Of a stretch of 64,000 nucleotides of DNA, positions 57,633 to 64,000 are shown piece by piece. The DNA comes from Actinomycetota bacterium (GTDB lineage: Bacteria > Actinomycetota > Acidimicrobiia > Acidimicrobiales > AC-14): NCBI GenBank assembly GCA_040754375.1, contig JBFMCT010000013.1:1-64000 (forward strand), written 5' to 3'. The position numbers were made by a program, and so were the translations under genes. The notes beneath the pieces were generated by a model. That model had not been told where the DNA came from, ran no database searches, and saw only the letters and a program-made list of their open reading frames with translations. How positions within the stretch are numbered: position 1 is the stretch's first letter; each line of letters opens with the position of its first letter.

Positions 57633-57836
57633 ATGAGTCGTACCAACATCGACATCGACGAGGACGCGTGCCGAGCGGTGATGGACCGCTACCACCTCCG
57701 GTCGAAGCGCGAAGCGGTCAACTACGCGCTTCGGCTCGTCGCCGGTGAGGCCCTCGACCTCGACGACGCCCGCGCCCTGCGAGGGTCAGGGTGGGAGGGG
57801 GATCTCGACGAGATGCGTCAAGGCCGCTCCGCGTGA
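57633..57836 (+). CDS. vapB: VapB-type antitoxin
   Basis: 67 aa. MSRTNIDIDEDACRAVMDRYHLRSKREAVNYALRLVAGE is the ribbon-helix-helix VapB domain (TNIxIDxxL...K.eAV..AL). The C-terminal part, rich in acidic and aromatic residues (RGSGWEGDLDEMRQG), is the usual toxin-wrapping tail. Its stop overlaps the vapC GTG (GTGA). Type II toxin-antitoxin operon, autoregulated by the VapBC complex. Confidence 0.9.
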   Translation: MSRTNIDIDEDACRAVMDRYHLRSKREAVNYALRLVAGEALDLDDARALRGSGWEGDLDEMRQGRSA

Positions 57837-58255
57837 TCCTTGTCGACACCTCGGCCTGGGTCGAGTTCCTGCGCGATACGGGCACGCCGGTGTGCAACGA
57901 GGTCGACCGGCTGTTGTCCGAGGAGCTCGCCACCTGCGACGCAGTCCGCATGGAGGTGTTGGCCGGTGCCCGCGACGATGCCCATCTGCGTCGCCTCCGA
58001 GGGCTCCTAGCCCGGGCCACGACGCTGCCGACCGAGCCTGGCGACTACGAGATGGCTGCCGCGCTCCATCGATCGTGCCGTCGCGGCGGCGAGACCGTCC
58101 GCAAGCTGATCGACTGCCTCATCGGTGCAGTAGCACTCAGACATGGGGCCCCGATCCTCCACGAAGACATCGACTTCTCGACCCTTGCACGTCATAGCGG
58201 TCGTCCTTCACGAACCGCCCGGCTGGAGCGGGTGACGGGAATCGAACCCGCGTAG
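57833..58255 (+). CDS. vapC: VapC PIN-domain ribonuclease toxin
   Basis: 140 aa. ILVDTSAWVEFLR carries the first catalytic Asp; MEVLAGARDD the Glu; LIDCLIGAVALRHGAPILHEDIDF the later Asp pair: the four-acid PIN site is complete. GTG start with GTGA overlap to vapB. The last about ten residues (ERVTGIEPA and neighbours) are encoded by the complement of the tRNA-Gly 3' end, so the stop codon lies inside the tRNA gene. VapC toxins often cut tRNAs or rRNA; the overlap with a tRNA gene is a positional oddity, not evidence of its target. Confidence 0.9.
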   Translation: MILVDTSAWVEFLRDTGTPVCNEVDRLLSEELATCDAVRMEVLAGARDDAHLRRLRGLLARATTLPTEPGDYEMAAALHRSCRRGGETVRKLIDCLIGAVALRHGAPILHEDIDFSTLARHSGRPSRTARLERVTGIEPA

Positions 58256-58297
58256 CCAGCTTGGAAGGCTGGAGCTCTACCACTGAGCTACACCCGC
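58224..58297 (-). tRNA. tRNA-Gly (anticodon TCC)
   Basis: GCGGGTG pairs with CACCCGC in the acceptor stem; D arm AGCTCAGTGGTAGAGC; anticodon stem CCAGC/GCTGG around CTTCCAA, giving anticodon TCC; T loop GGTTCGATTCC. Discriminator T, and CCA is encoded at 58226-58224. Its 3' end overlaps the last codons of vapC on the other strand. Confidence 0.93.
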
Positions 58298-58318
58298 ATG
58301 GCTCCGCGTGGGAGCCGG

Positions 58319-58390
58319 TCGGGGAGGGGGGATTTGAACCCCCGACCGCCTGCCCCCAAAGCAGGTGCGCTACCGCTGCGCCACTCCCCG
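58319..58390 (-). tRNA. tRNA-Pro (anticodon TGG)
   Basis: Acceptor stem CGGGGAG/CTCCCCG, D arm GGCGCAGCGGTAGCGC, anticodon stem CCTGC/GCAGG around TTTGGGG (anticodon TGG), T loop GGTTCAAATCC. CCA is not encoded (ACC then G). It lies 21 bp upstream of tRNA-Gly on the same strand, so the two are probably one transcript. Confidence 0.93.
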
Positions 58391-58419
58391 GTACCGACGA
58401 GGTCGGCGACCACGGGGCA

Positions 58420-58446
58420 AGCGTAAACGACCTCAGGGCTCTGCAA
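58420..58446 (-). promoter_or_regulatory. Possible tRNA promoter
   Basis: On the minus strand TTGCAG (58446-58441) and TACGCT (58425-58420) resemble -35 and -10 boxes 30 bp upstream of tRNA-Pro, but the 15-bp spacer is short. Weak call. Confidence 0.3.
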
Positions 58447-58512
58447 CGAGATTTCGAGCGCCGCTCTGGCGTGTGTGCTGGGGCCAGCCGGTTCCCGCCT
58501 CGCTGTGAGAGC

Positions 58513-58629
58513 ATGGCGGCCATGCCCGAGAAGGCGCACGACGTGGGGGTGCCGCTCGGCGGCGCCCGACACCCCGACGGCGTCGACGTGCACGTGCGCA
58601 GGGTCGCCCCGGTGGCCGCGCCGCGCTGA
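58513..58629 (+). CDS. Possible 38-aa small protein, coupled to PGPGW gene
   Basis: ATG 58513 (or 58522) opens a short frame (MPEKAHDVGVPLGGARHPD ...) that ends in TGA overlapping the ATG of the PGPGW membrane gene (TGATG). It does not look like the usual Arg/Pro-rich chance frame. Function unknown; it may be a leader peptide controlling the next gene. Support is the overlap alone. Confidence 0.4.
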   Translation: MAAMPEKAHDVGVPLGGARHPDGVDVHVRRVAPVAAPR

Positions 58630-58898
58630 TGGACCTCCACTCACCACGGGAGCTGCTGGCCGTAATCGCGCGCAGCGGCAAGCGGGTGGCGGTGTTCGTG
58701 GTCGGCGTCGTCCTGCTGGTGGCCGGCGTGGTCATGCTGGTGCTCCCGGGGCCGGGACTGCTGGCGATCATCGCCGGCCTGGCCGTGCTCGCCACCGAGT
58801 TCGCCTGGGCCGAGCACCTGCTGGACCGGGCCAAGGACCAGGCGAGCAAGGCCAAGGACAAGGCCGGGGGCTGGCTGCGCCGGAGCCGCAAGGGCTGA
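58629..58898 (+). CDS. PGPGW-family transmembrane protein
   Basis: 89 aa. Two membrane helices: RVAVFVVGVVLLVAGVVMLVL and, after the conserved LPGPGLLAIIAGLAVLATEFAWAE, the second. The PGPG motif between the helices defines the PGPGW family of small actinobacterial and proteobacterial membrane proteins; role unknown. The C-terminal tail is a basic amphipathic helix (RAKDQASKAKDKAGGWLRRS). Confidence 0.85.
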   Translation: MDLHSPRELLAVIARSGKRVAVFVVGVVLLVAGVVMLVLPGPGLLAIIAGLAVLATEFAWAEHLLDRAKDQASKAKDKAGGWLRRSRKG

Positions 58899-58965
58899 GC
58901 TGGCCCGAGGAGCGGTTGCCGCCGTTGTGCAGGCAGGCTGCAGGCCGGGCCGCCACGATGTGCAC

Positions 58966-60012
58966 ATGACCGCCGGCCCCGTCTTGCCTCGGCCGATCCC
59001 TCCGGGGGCCCACCCGTTGGCCGCGTCGGTGGCCGAACTGCTGGCCGGGGCCGAGCGCCGGGAGCCGTTCGCCAACCCCGACGGCCGTTCGTCGTCGGCC
59101 TTCGAGCGGGTGTGGATCGGCGGCCGGGCCCACGTGGTCAAGTACGTGCACCCCGACGACGACTTCACGATGAGGGCGTCGGGCGACTTCGGGTGCCGGG
59201 CCGTGAGGGCGTGGGCGCTGGGCCTGCTCGACGCCGCCCCCGATCTGGTCGACCACGCGGTGGTGGGGGCGGCCATGGGGACCGGGCGCGGGGGCCTGGG
59301 GGCGGCCCTGCTGATGCGCGACGTGTCCGACGAGCTCCTGCCCCGGGGCGACGGCGTGCTCGACGCCGCCGGGCACCTGCGCTTCCTCGACCACCTGGCT
59401 GGCTTCTGCGCGGCTACCTGGGGGTTTCGCGACGACGCCGGCTCGGGCCCCGGGCTGCTGGCCTACCAGGCTCGCTGGGAGTGGTTCAGCCCGGTCGCCC
59501 TGGAGGGGGAGCGGGCGCTGGGGTGGCCCGAGCGGGTGCCCCGGGTCGCCGTCGACGGCTGGGCTCGCTTCGCCGAGTTGGCCCCTGCGGACGTGGCCGG
59601 CACCGTCGACGAGCTGCGCCGGGACGTGACCCCTCTGGCCCGGGCCTTGCGGGCGACGCCGTCCTGCCTGCTGCACGGCGACGTCAAGGCGTCCAACACC
59701 GGGACCTCGCTCGACGGACGTACCGTGCTCATCGACTGGGCGTACGTGGGCGAGGGCCCGCCGGCCCACGACCTGGCGTGGCACCTGGCCCTCGACCGCG
59801 CCCGCCTCCCCGTTCCCAAAGAGCTGGTGGCCGAGCAGTTCGCGCTGGCCCTGGAACGCCACGGCGTGAGCACCTCGGGGTGGTGGGACCGCCAGCTCGG
59901 GCTGTGCCTGCTGGGGGCGGCCGTGCAGTTCGGGTGGGAGAAGGCCCTGGGCAGCCCCGACGAGCTGGACTGGTGGTGCCAGGCCGCCCGGGCCGGGGCC
60001 CGGTGGTTGTGA
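58966..60012 (+). CDS. Aminoglycoside-phosphotransferase-like (APH/choline kinase fold) protein
   Basis: 348 aa. The kinase-like catalytic loop is LLHGDVKASNTGT (HGDxxxxN) and the metal Asp lies in VLIDWAYVGEGPPAHDLAWHL. The Lys-bearing N-lobe strand reads HVVKYVHPDDDF. Substrate cannot be inferred; family members phosphorylate antibiotics, choline, homoserine and sugars. ATG 58966 is chosen; an in-frame GTG at 58927 is possible. Overlaps the next methyltransferase gene by four bases (GTGA), suggesting a joint modification function. Confidence 0.82.
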   Translation: MTAGPVLPRPIPPGAHPLAASVAELLAGAERREPFANPDGRSSSAFERVWIGGRAHVVKYVHPDDDFTMRASGDFGCRAVRAWALGLLDAAPDLVDHAVVGAAMGTGRGGLGAALLMRDVSDELLPRGDGVLDAAGHLRFLDHLAGFCAATWGFRDDAGSGPGLLAYQARWEWFSPVALEGERALGWPERVPRVAVDGWARFAELAPADVAGTVDELRRDVTPLARALRATPSCLLHGDVKASNTGTSLDGRTVLIDWAYVGEGPPAHDLAWHLALDRARLPVPKELVAEQFALALERHGVSTSGWWDRQLGLCLLGAAVQFGWEKALGSPDELDWWCQAARAGARWL

Positions 60013-60803
60013 CCACCACCGGCCCGACCCTGGTCGACGCTTACTCGGGCTCGGCCGGGGCCTGGCGGGCCGGGCCGGAGGTCGTCTACGACCGTTTGGC
60101 CGAGGTGCTCGTGGCCCGGTCGCCGGTGGCGCTGGCCGGCGCCGGCGTCCTCGACGTGGGGGCCGGCACGGGGGCGGCGTCGCGCGCCGCCCGGGCGGCC
60201 GGGGCGCGCTGGGTGGTGGCCGCCGACCCGGCGTTCGGGATGGTGGCCCTCGATGCCCGCAGGCGGCCCCCGGCGGTGACGGGCGATGCCCGCCACCTGC
60301 CCTTCCGGGACGGGGCGTTCGACGCTGCGGTGGCCGCGTTCTCGCTCAACCACCTGGGCGAGCCCGCCCTCGGGCTCCGGGAGATGGCCAGGGTGACGCG
60401 GCCCGGGGGGGCGCTGCTGGCGTCGTCCTACGCGGCCGACGACAATCATCCGGTCAAGGCCGCCGTCGAGGCCGCCCTCGATGCCCGGGGATGGCGGCCC
60501 CAGCCCTGGTTCGTCGCCCTGCGGGCCGATGCCATCCCCGTCCTGGCCACGGTCGAGGGGTTCCGGGCGGCGGCCGCGGCCGCCGGCTTGGAGGGCGAGG
60601 TCGAGGCCGTGAGGGTGGGGTTCCCCGAGCTGGGCCCGGCCGAGCTGGTGGCCTGGAGGCTGGGCATGGCCCAGCACGCCTCTTTCGTCGCCGACATGAC
60701 ACCCCCGGAGCGGGCCGAGCTGGCGAACGAGGCCGCCGGCCGGCTGGGCGCGGCGCCCGTGCTGGTGAGGTCGGTGCTCGTCTTCAGTGGCGTGCGGCGC
60801 TGA
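60009..60803 (+). CDS. SAM-dependent class I methyltransferase
   Basis: 264 aa. Motif I VLDVGAGTGAASRAA, motif II-like VVAADPAFGMVAL, DARHLPFRDGAFDAAVAAFSLNHL (motif IV and the LPF block of UbiE/COQ5-type enzymes) and VTRPGGALLASSY (post-motif). Likely methylates a small molecule. GTG 60009 forms a GTGA overlap with the phosphotransferase stop. Its last 20 bp overlap the end of the convergent BTAD regulator. Confidence 0.85.
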   Translation: MTTTGPTLVDAYSGSAGAWRAGPEVVYDRLAEVLVARSPVALAGAGVLDVGAGTGAASRAARAAGARWVVAADPAFGMVALDARRRPPAVTGDARHLPFRDGAFDAAVAAFSLNHLGEPALGLREMARVTRPGGALLASSYAADDNHPVKAAVEAALDARGWRPQPWFVALRADAIPVLATVEGFRAAAAAAGLEGEVEAVRVGFPELGPAELVAWRLGMAQHASFVADMTPPERAELANEAAGRLGAAPVLVRSVLVFSGVRR

Positions 60804-63800
60804 GAACTCGCTCGACCAGGCGGCGGGCGGGGGCCTCGTCCGGAGAGGCTGCCACCAGGGCGGCGGCCCGCCGTTCGGCCTCGGCCTGCCATCGGGGGTT
60901 GGCCCGAGCGGCGGCCAGGGCGGCCACCAGGGGCAGGCCGTCGGCCGCCGCGCACCGGCCCAGCCCCTCGACGACGGGGCTGAGGTGACCCTCGGGGACC
61001 GACCGGTCGGCCAGCCCAGCCAGCGCCAGCGCCAGCAGCTCGTAGCGGCCCGCCCCCCGGGCGGCGGCGTCGGACGCCACCGTGTCGGCCAGCGCGGCCG
61101 CCCCGGCAAGGTCGCCGCCGGCCAGCGCCAGGCGTGCCCGCAGCAGGCCGAGCCGGTGACGCTGGTGCCAGGCCATGGTCCCCGACCACCCGGCCACCAG
61201 CGCTACCGCGCCGCTAGCTGACCGGCCCCTCAGTTCGAGGTTCGGAGAGGTGGCAGCGGTGCCGGCGACAGCCACGCCGGCGGCCTCGGTGTGCTCCGCC
61301 GGGCGCGAGAGGCACCACCCTCCCAGGGGCGACAGGCGTTCGACCAGGGCGGCGGCCCCGTCGAGGTCGCCGTCGAGGAGGCAACCGTCGGCCAGGTCGA
61401 GCAGGGCGACATAGTGGCCCTCGGCCATCCCTTCGCCCGAGGGTGCCGTGCCGCCGGTGGCCGCCAGGGCCCGGTAGTTGAGCTCGTCGGCTTCCTCGGG
61501 GCGACCCGACCACCGGAGCAGCCAGGCCTTCACGTTGGCGGCCGGCGCCTTGAAGCGGGCGCCGACGGGCCCGGCCACGGCCACGGCGGCGTCGAGGTCG
61601 GCGGCCACTTCGAGCCCCTCGGCCGTCCTCCCGAGCTGGCCCAGGGCCATGGCCCGGTTGAACCGCAGGTGCAGCGGGGCCCACGGATGGGCCAGCGCTC
61701 CCGGGTCGACCATGGGACGGGCGAGTGCGGACAGGGCGTCCCCCGGGCGGCCCTGGTGGAGGCGGGCCTGGGCCAGCCACACGTCGGCGACCCCCCGGAC
61801 CGACGCCGGGCCCTCCCCGACGCCCGCCAGGTGCTCGACCGCGCCCGCGAGGTCCCCGGCCCCGTGGCGGGCTCGGCCGGCCAGGGCCAGGGCGCTGACC
61901 CGGACGGCGTCGTCGGTCGCGCGGGCGGCGGCCTCGTCGGCGAAGGCCTGGGCCTCCTCGTAGCGGCGGCGGTAGTAGGCCACCCACCCGGCCACCTCCA
62001 GCGCGGGCGGCCCGCCACCGAGGGCGACCGCCCGCCGGGCGTCCTCGGCGGCCGCCTCGAAGGCCAGGCGGCTCATCTGCACCCGGGCCCGGGCGGTGAG
62101 GGCCTCGGCACTGGGGCCCAGGGCGAGGGCGGACCCGAGGTGGGCCGCGGCGGCGTCGAGGTCAAACCGGGCGGCGGCCGCCGCCGCCGCCCGCACGAAC
62201 GCCCCCTGGGCCAGCTCCCGGTCGCCGCCTTCGCGGGCGTGCACGGCCACCGCCAGCGGGTCGGGCCCCGGGCGGGCAGCCAGCGCCCGCGCTCCCCGCT
62301 GGTGGGCCAGGGCCCGGCGGGCCGCGCCCGTCGAGGCCACCAGCGACTCCCGCACCAGCTCGTGGCGGAACCGGAAGCGGGTGCCGTCCTCGGCCACGAG
62401 CCCGGCCCCCGCGGCCCGCTCGAGATGGGACAACACGTCGAGCACCGGGGTGCCCGCCACCTCGGCGATGAGCTCGAGGTCGCAATCGGGACCGAGCACG
62501 GCGGCCGTGCGCAAGGTGGTGGCCACCTCGGGGCCCAGCCCCGCGGTGCGAACAGCCACCGTCTCGCGGAGCGTCCCGGGGTCCGAGGAGGCGAGGGCCG
62601 CCACCAGCAGCGGGTGGCCGCCGGTGCGGGCGTAGACGGCGTCGGCCTCCTCGGCCCCCACCAGGGCAGCCACGTCGTCCCGGCCCAGCGAGCCCAGCAC
62701 GACGTGGTGGGTGGGGGCCAGTCCCGGTGTGCTGGCCGGCCGGGTGGTGACCACCAGCGCGGTCCCCGCCAGCCGCCGGCGGGCGTAGGCCAGCCAGCCG
62801 ACCGTGGCCGGGCCGGCCATGTGGAGGTCCTCGACGACCACCACGGCCGGACGCCCGGCTCCCACCCGTCCGAGGACGGCGACGAGGGCGGCGAACACCC
62901 GGGCCCGGCCCTCGTCAGGGTCGGTCACCACCGTGGCCGCCGCGGTAGCCGCGGCCCGGCCCAGGAGAGGACCCAGAACGTGCCCCTCGGCCCCGAGCAC
63001 CGCATCGGCCTCCTCGGGGGGGAGGGCGCGCAGGTAGTCGGACAGGGCGTCGGCCACGGGCTGGAGGGGCAGGTCGCGGCCCAGCTCGTCGCAGCCGCCC
63101 CGCAGGACGATCGCCGAGGCGCCCACCCGGGCCAGCCACGCCTCGACCAGGGTTGTCTTGCCGATGCCGGCCTCGCCCTCGACCAGCACCAGCGCTACCC
63201 CTCCCGCCCGGGCGCTGTCCAGGGCGTCGTCGAGGACGGCCTCCTCGCGGTCCCTCCCCACCATGGTCGGGACGGGCGCCGTCGGGTGCCGGGCACCGGC
63301 CTGTTCCCCGACCGACCGGTCCCCCCGGCCGGCGTCGCCGGTCCCTCGGCCGCCAGAGGGGTCGGTCACCTCGTCGAGGCCCCCCCCGGTCAGCTGGCCC
63401 CGGCCTCCAACCGCGGCCTCGGCATCGGCCGCGCCCAGGCCTGAGCCGTCGGCCCCGTCGGCGATGCCCTCGCCGATGCCCTCGCCGATGCCCTCGCCGA
63501 TGCCCTCGCCGATGCCCGCGCCCAGGCCTGAGCCGTCGGCCGCGGCCAGGGCGGCCACGTAGAGGGCTTCGGTCTCGGCTGTGGGGGGCACCCCGAGGTC
63601 GTCGGCCAGCCGCTGGCGGGCACGGGCATAAGCGGCCAGGGCGGCGGCCGGGCGGCGGGCAGCCATGTGGGCGCGCATCAGCGAGCGCAGCACGGCCTCG
63701 TCGTAGGGGTCGTCGGCCACTGCCTGCTGGGCCAACCGGGCCGCGCCGGCGTGGTCGCCGGCCGCGGTGGCCGCCTCGATCCCGGTCTGGCGGGCGTGGG

Positions 63801-64000
63801 AGACGGCGGCGGCCACCGCGGCCCGCTCGGCCTCGACCCAGGGGCCGTCCTCGTCGGGCAGGAGGGGCCCGCGGACGAGCCGGAGGGCGGCCTCGGCCGT
63901 GGCCCGGGCGGCGGCCGTGCGGCCCTCGGCCAGTGCCGCGCCCGCCGCGGCCGACAGGTTGGAGAGCTCGTCGACGTCGAGCCAGTCGTAGACGAGGGCG
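60784..64000 (-). CDS. BTAD/AAA-ATPase transcriptional regulator (5' part beyond window)
   Basis: At least 1072 aa; the frame is open to the right edge, so the N-terminus, probably an OmpR-type winged helix, is missing here. Visible parts: a bacterial transcriptional activation domain from the edge to about 63545 (DWLDVDELSNLSAAAG, RGPLLPDEDGPWVEAER, DPYDEAVLRSLMRAHMAARRPAAALAAYARARQRLADDLGV); a low-complexity Gly/Ile/Glu linker; a STAND/AAA ATPase with MVGRDREEAVL, Walker A GEAGIGKTT, Walker B VVVVEDLHMAG; then a long tetratricopeptide-like helical tail. Architecture of AfsR/SARP and LuxR-family large ATPase regulators, which often control secondary metabolism. Confidence 0.88.
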   Translation of the reverse strand, partial: ALVYDWLDVDELSNLSAAAGAALAEGRTAAARATAEAALRLVRGPLLPDEDGPWVEAERAAVAAAVSHARQTGIEAATAAGDHAGAARLAQQAVADDPYDEAVLRSLMRAHMAARRPAAALAAYARARQRLADDLGVPPTAETEALYVAALAAADGSGLGAGIGEGIGEGIGEGIGEGIADGADGSGLGAADAEAAVGGRGQLTGGGLDEVTDPSGGRGTGDAGRGDRSVGEQAGARHPTAPVPTMVGRDREEAVLDDALDSARAGGVALVLVEGEAGIGKTTLVEAWLARVGASAIVLRGGCDELGRDLPLQPVADALSDYLRALPPEEADAVLGAEGHVLGPLLGRAAATAAATVVTDPDEGRARVFAALVAVLGRVGAGRPAVVVVEDLHMAGPATVGWLAYARRRLAGTALVVTTRPASTPGLAPTHHVVLGSLGRDDVAALVGAEEADAVYARTGGHPLLVAALASSDPGTLRETVAVRTAGLGPEVATTLRTAAVLGPDCDLELIAEVAGTPVLDVLSHLERAAGAGLVAEDGTRFRFRHELVRESLVASTGAARRALAHQRGARALAARPGPDPLAVAVHAREGGDRELAQGAFVRAAAAAAARFDLDAAAAHLGSALALGPSAEALTARARVQMSRLAFEAAAEDARRAVALGGGPPALEVAGWVAYYRRRYEEAQAFADEAAARATDDAVRVSALALAGRARHGAGDLAGAVEHLAGVGEGPASVRGVADVWLAQARLHQGRPGDALSALARPMVDPGALAHPWAPLHLRFNRAMALGQLGRTAEGLEVAADLDAAVAVAGPVGARFKAPAANVKAWLLRWSGRPEEADELNYRALAATGGTAPSGEGMAEGHYVALLDLADGCLLDGDLDGAAALVERLSPLGGWCLSRPAEHTEAAGVAVAGTAATSPNLELRGRSASGAVALVAGWSGTMAWHQRHRLGLLRARLALAGGDLAGAAALADTVASDAAARGAGRYELLALALAGLADRSVPEGHLSPVVEGLGRCAAADGLPLVAALAAARANPRWQAEAERRAAALVAASPDEAPARRLVERVLSAARH
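63431..63541 (-). repeat. Minisatellite in the BTAD-ATPase linker
   Basis: Five copies of a 12-bp unit (GATGCCCTCGCC; the fifth has one change) at 63463-63522 encode (GIGE)n, flanked by an exact 24-bp direct repeat at 63431-63454 and 63518-63541 (encoding ADGSGLGA). In frame, so copy number can vary without breaking the protein. Looks like slippage and duplication. Confidence 0.85.

Noticed and set aside
57337-57636. 99-codon frame upstream of vapB
   Set aside because: No family signature, Arg/Pro/Trp-rich, and it runs into the vapB start region.
58261-58629. 122-codon plus-strand frame over the tRNA genes
   Set aside because: Its 5' two-thirds is the complement of two tRNAs, a common false coding frame; only the last 38 codons are kept as a weak candidate.
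61291-63444. 717-codon plus-strand frame opposite the BTAD regulator
   Set aside because: Gly/Gln/His-rich shadow; the minus strand has clear BTAD and Walker motifs.
63463-63522. CRISPR or regulatory iteron array
   Set aside because: 12-bp units are in frame within a coding linker and have no spacers.

Overview
The window is very G+C-rich DNA with heavy GTG/TTG start use, G/C-ending codons, tight gene packing and at least fourteen four-base stop/start overlaps (GTGA, ATGA, TTGA). With the gene content (GAF-ANTAR proteins, BTAD regulator, GYW-repeat L,D-transpeptidase, VapBC, actinobacterial-type ArsI/ArsC) this points to a free-living Actinomycetota chromosome, plausibly class Acidimicrobiia. 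The class is an inference from gene style, not from a marker gene.

Layout. 0.3-4 kb: AhpD-like protein, STAS protein and two GAF-ANTAR regulators, one with an apparent 1-base deletion. 4.2-14.4 kb: a surface-polysaccharide cluster with a sugar nucleotidyltransferase, two convergent epimerases, then seven overlapping genes (GT4, two degenerate GT-A-like proteins, GT2, and a three-enzyme UDP-6-deoxy-L-HexNAc pathway). 14.4-19 kb: VOC protein, DEAD-box helicase, four small orphan genes and a GerMN protein, closed by a hairpin. 19-27 kb: an ABC importer operon headed by FmdE-like and methyltransferase genes, diverging from a LysR regulator across a clear palindromic operator. 27-35 kb: an internally duplicated vanadium-haloperoxidase-like lipoprotein, cell-wall enzymes and a rhodanese/persulfide dioxygenase/TauE set. 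35-38 kb: an arsenic operon (ArsR, ArsI-like, aquaporin, ArsC) followed by an alternative-oxidase-like diiron protein. 38-41 kb: a receiver-thioredoxin-reductase-like fusion coupled to a CRP-domain histidine kinase.

42-43.5 kb holds a decayed RHS/YD-repeat fragment with an orphan tip and a small coupled membrane protein. 43.5-49.7 kb is conserved: lon, an L,D-transpeptidase, murJ and an RsbW-like kinase. 49.7-58.2 kb looks accessory: a NarL-type two-component pair whose kinase has an extra C-terminal domain, NTF2, luciferase-like, VOC, two TetR divergons and VapBC. It is bounded by a 12-bp repeat whose right copy lies in the 3' end of tRNA-Gly. Two tRNAs, a PGPGW protein, a phosphotransferase, a methyltransferase and a large BTAD/ATPase regulator cut by the window edge follow.

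Most noteworthy: (a) the LysR/FmdE/methyltransferase/ABC importer unit with its operator; (b) an alternative oxidase next to sulfide and arsenic detoxification; (c) the haloperoxidase tandem duplication with an inactivated first half; (d) glycosyltransferase-like proteins without DxD; (e) the RHS remnant with candidate toxin tip and partner. Single-base frame losses at about 2260, 42385 and 42670 share one direction and raise the question of consensus errors.
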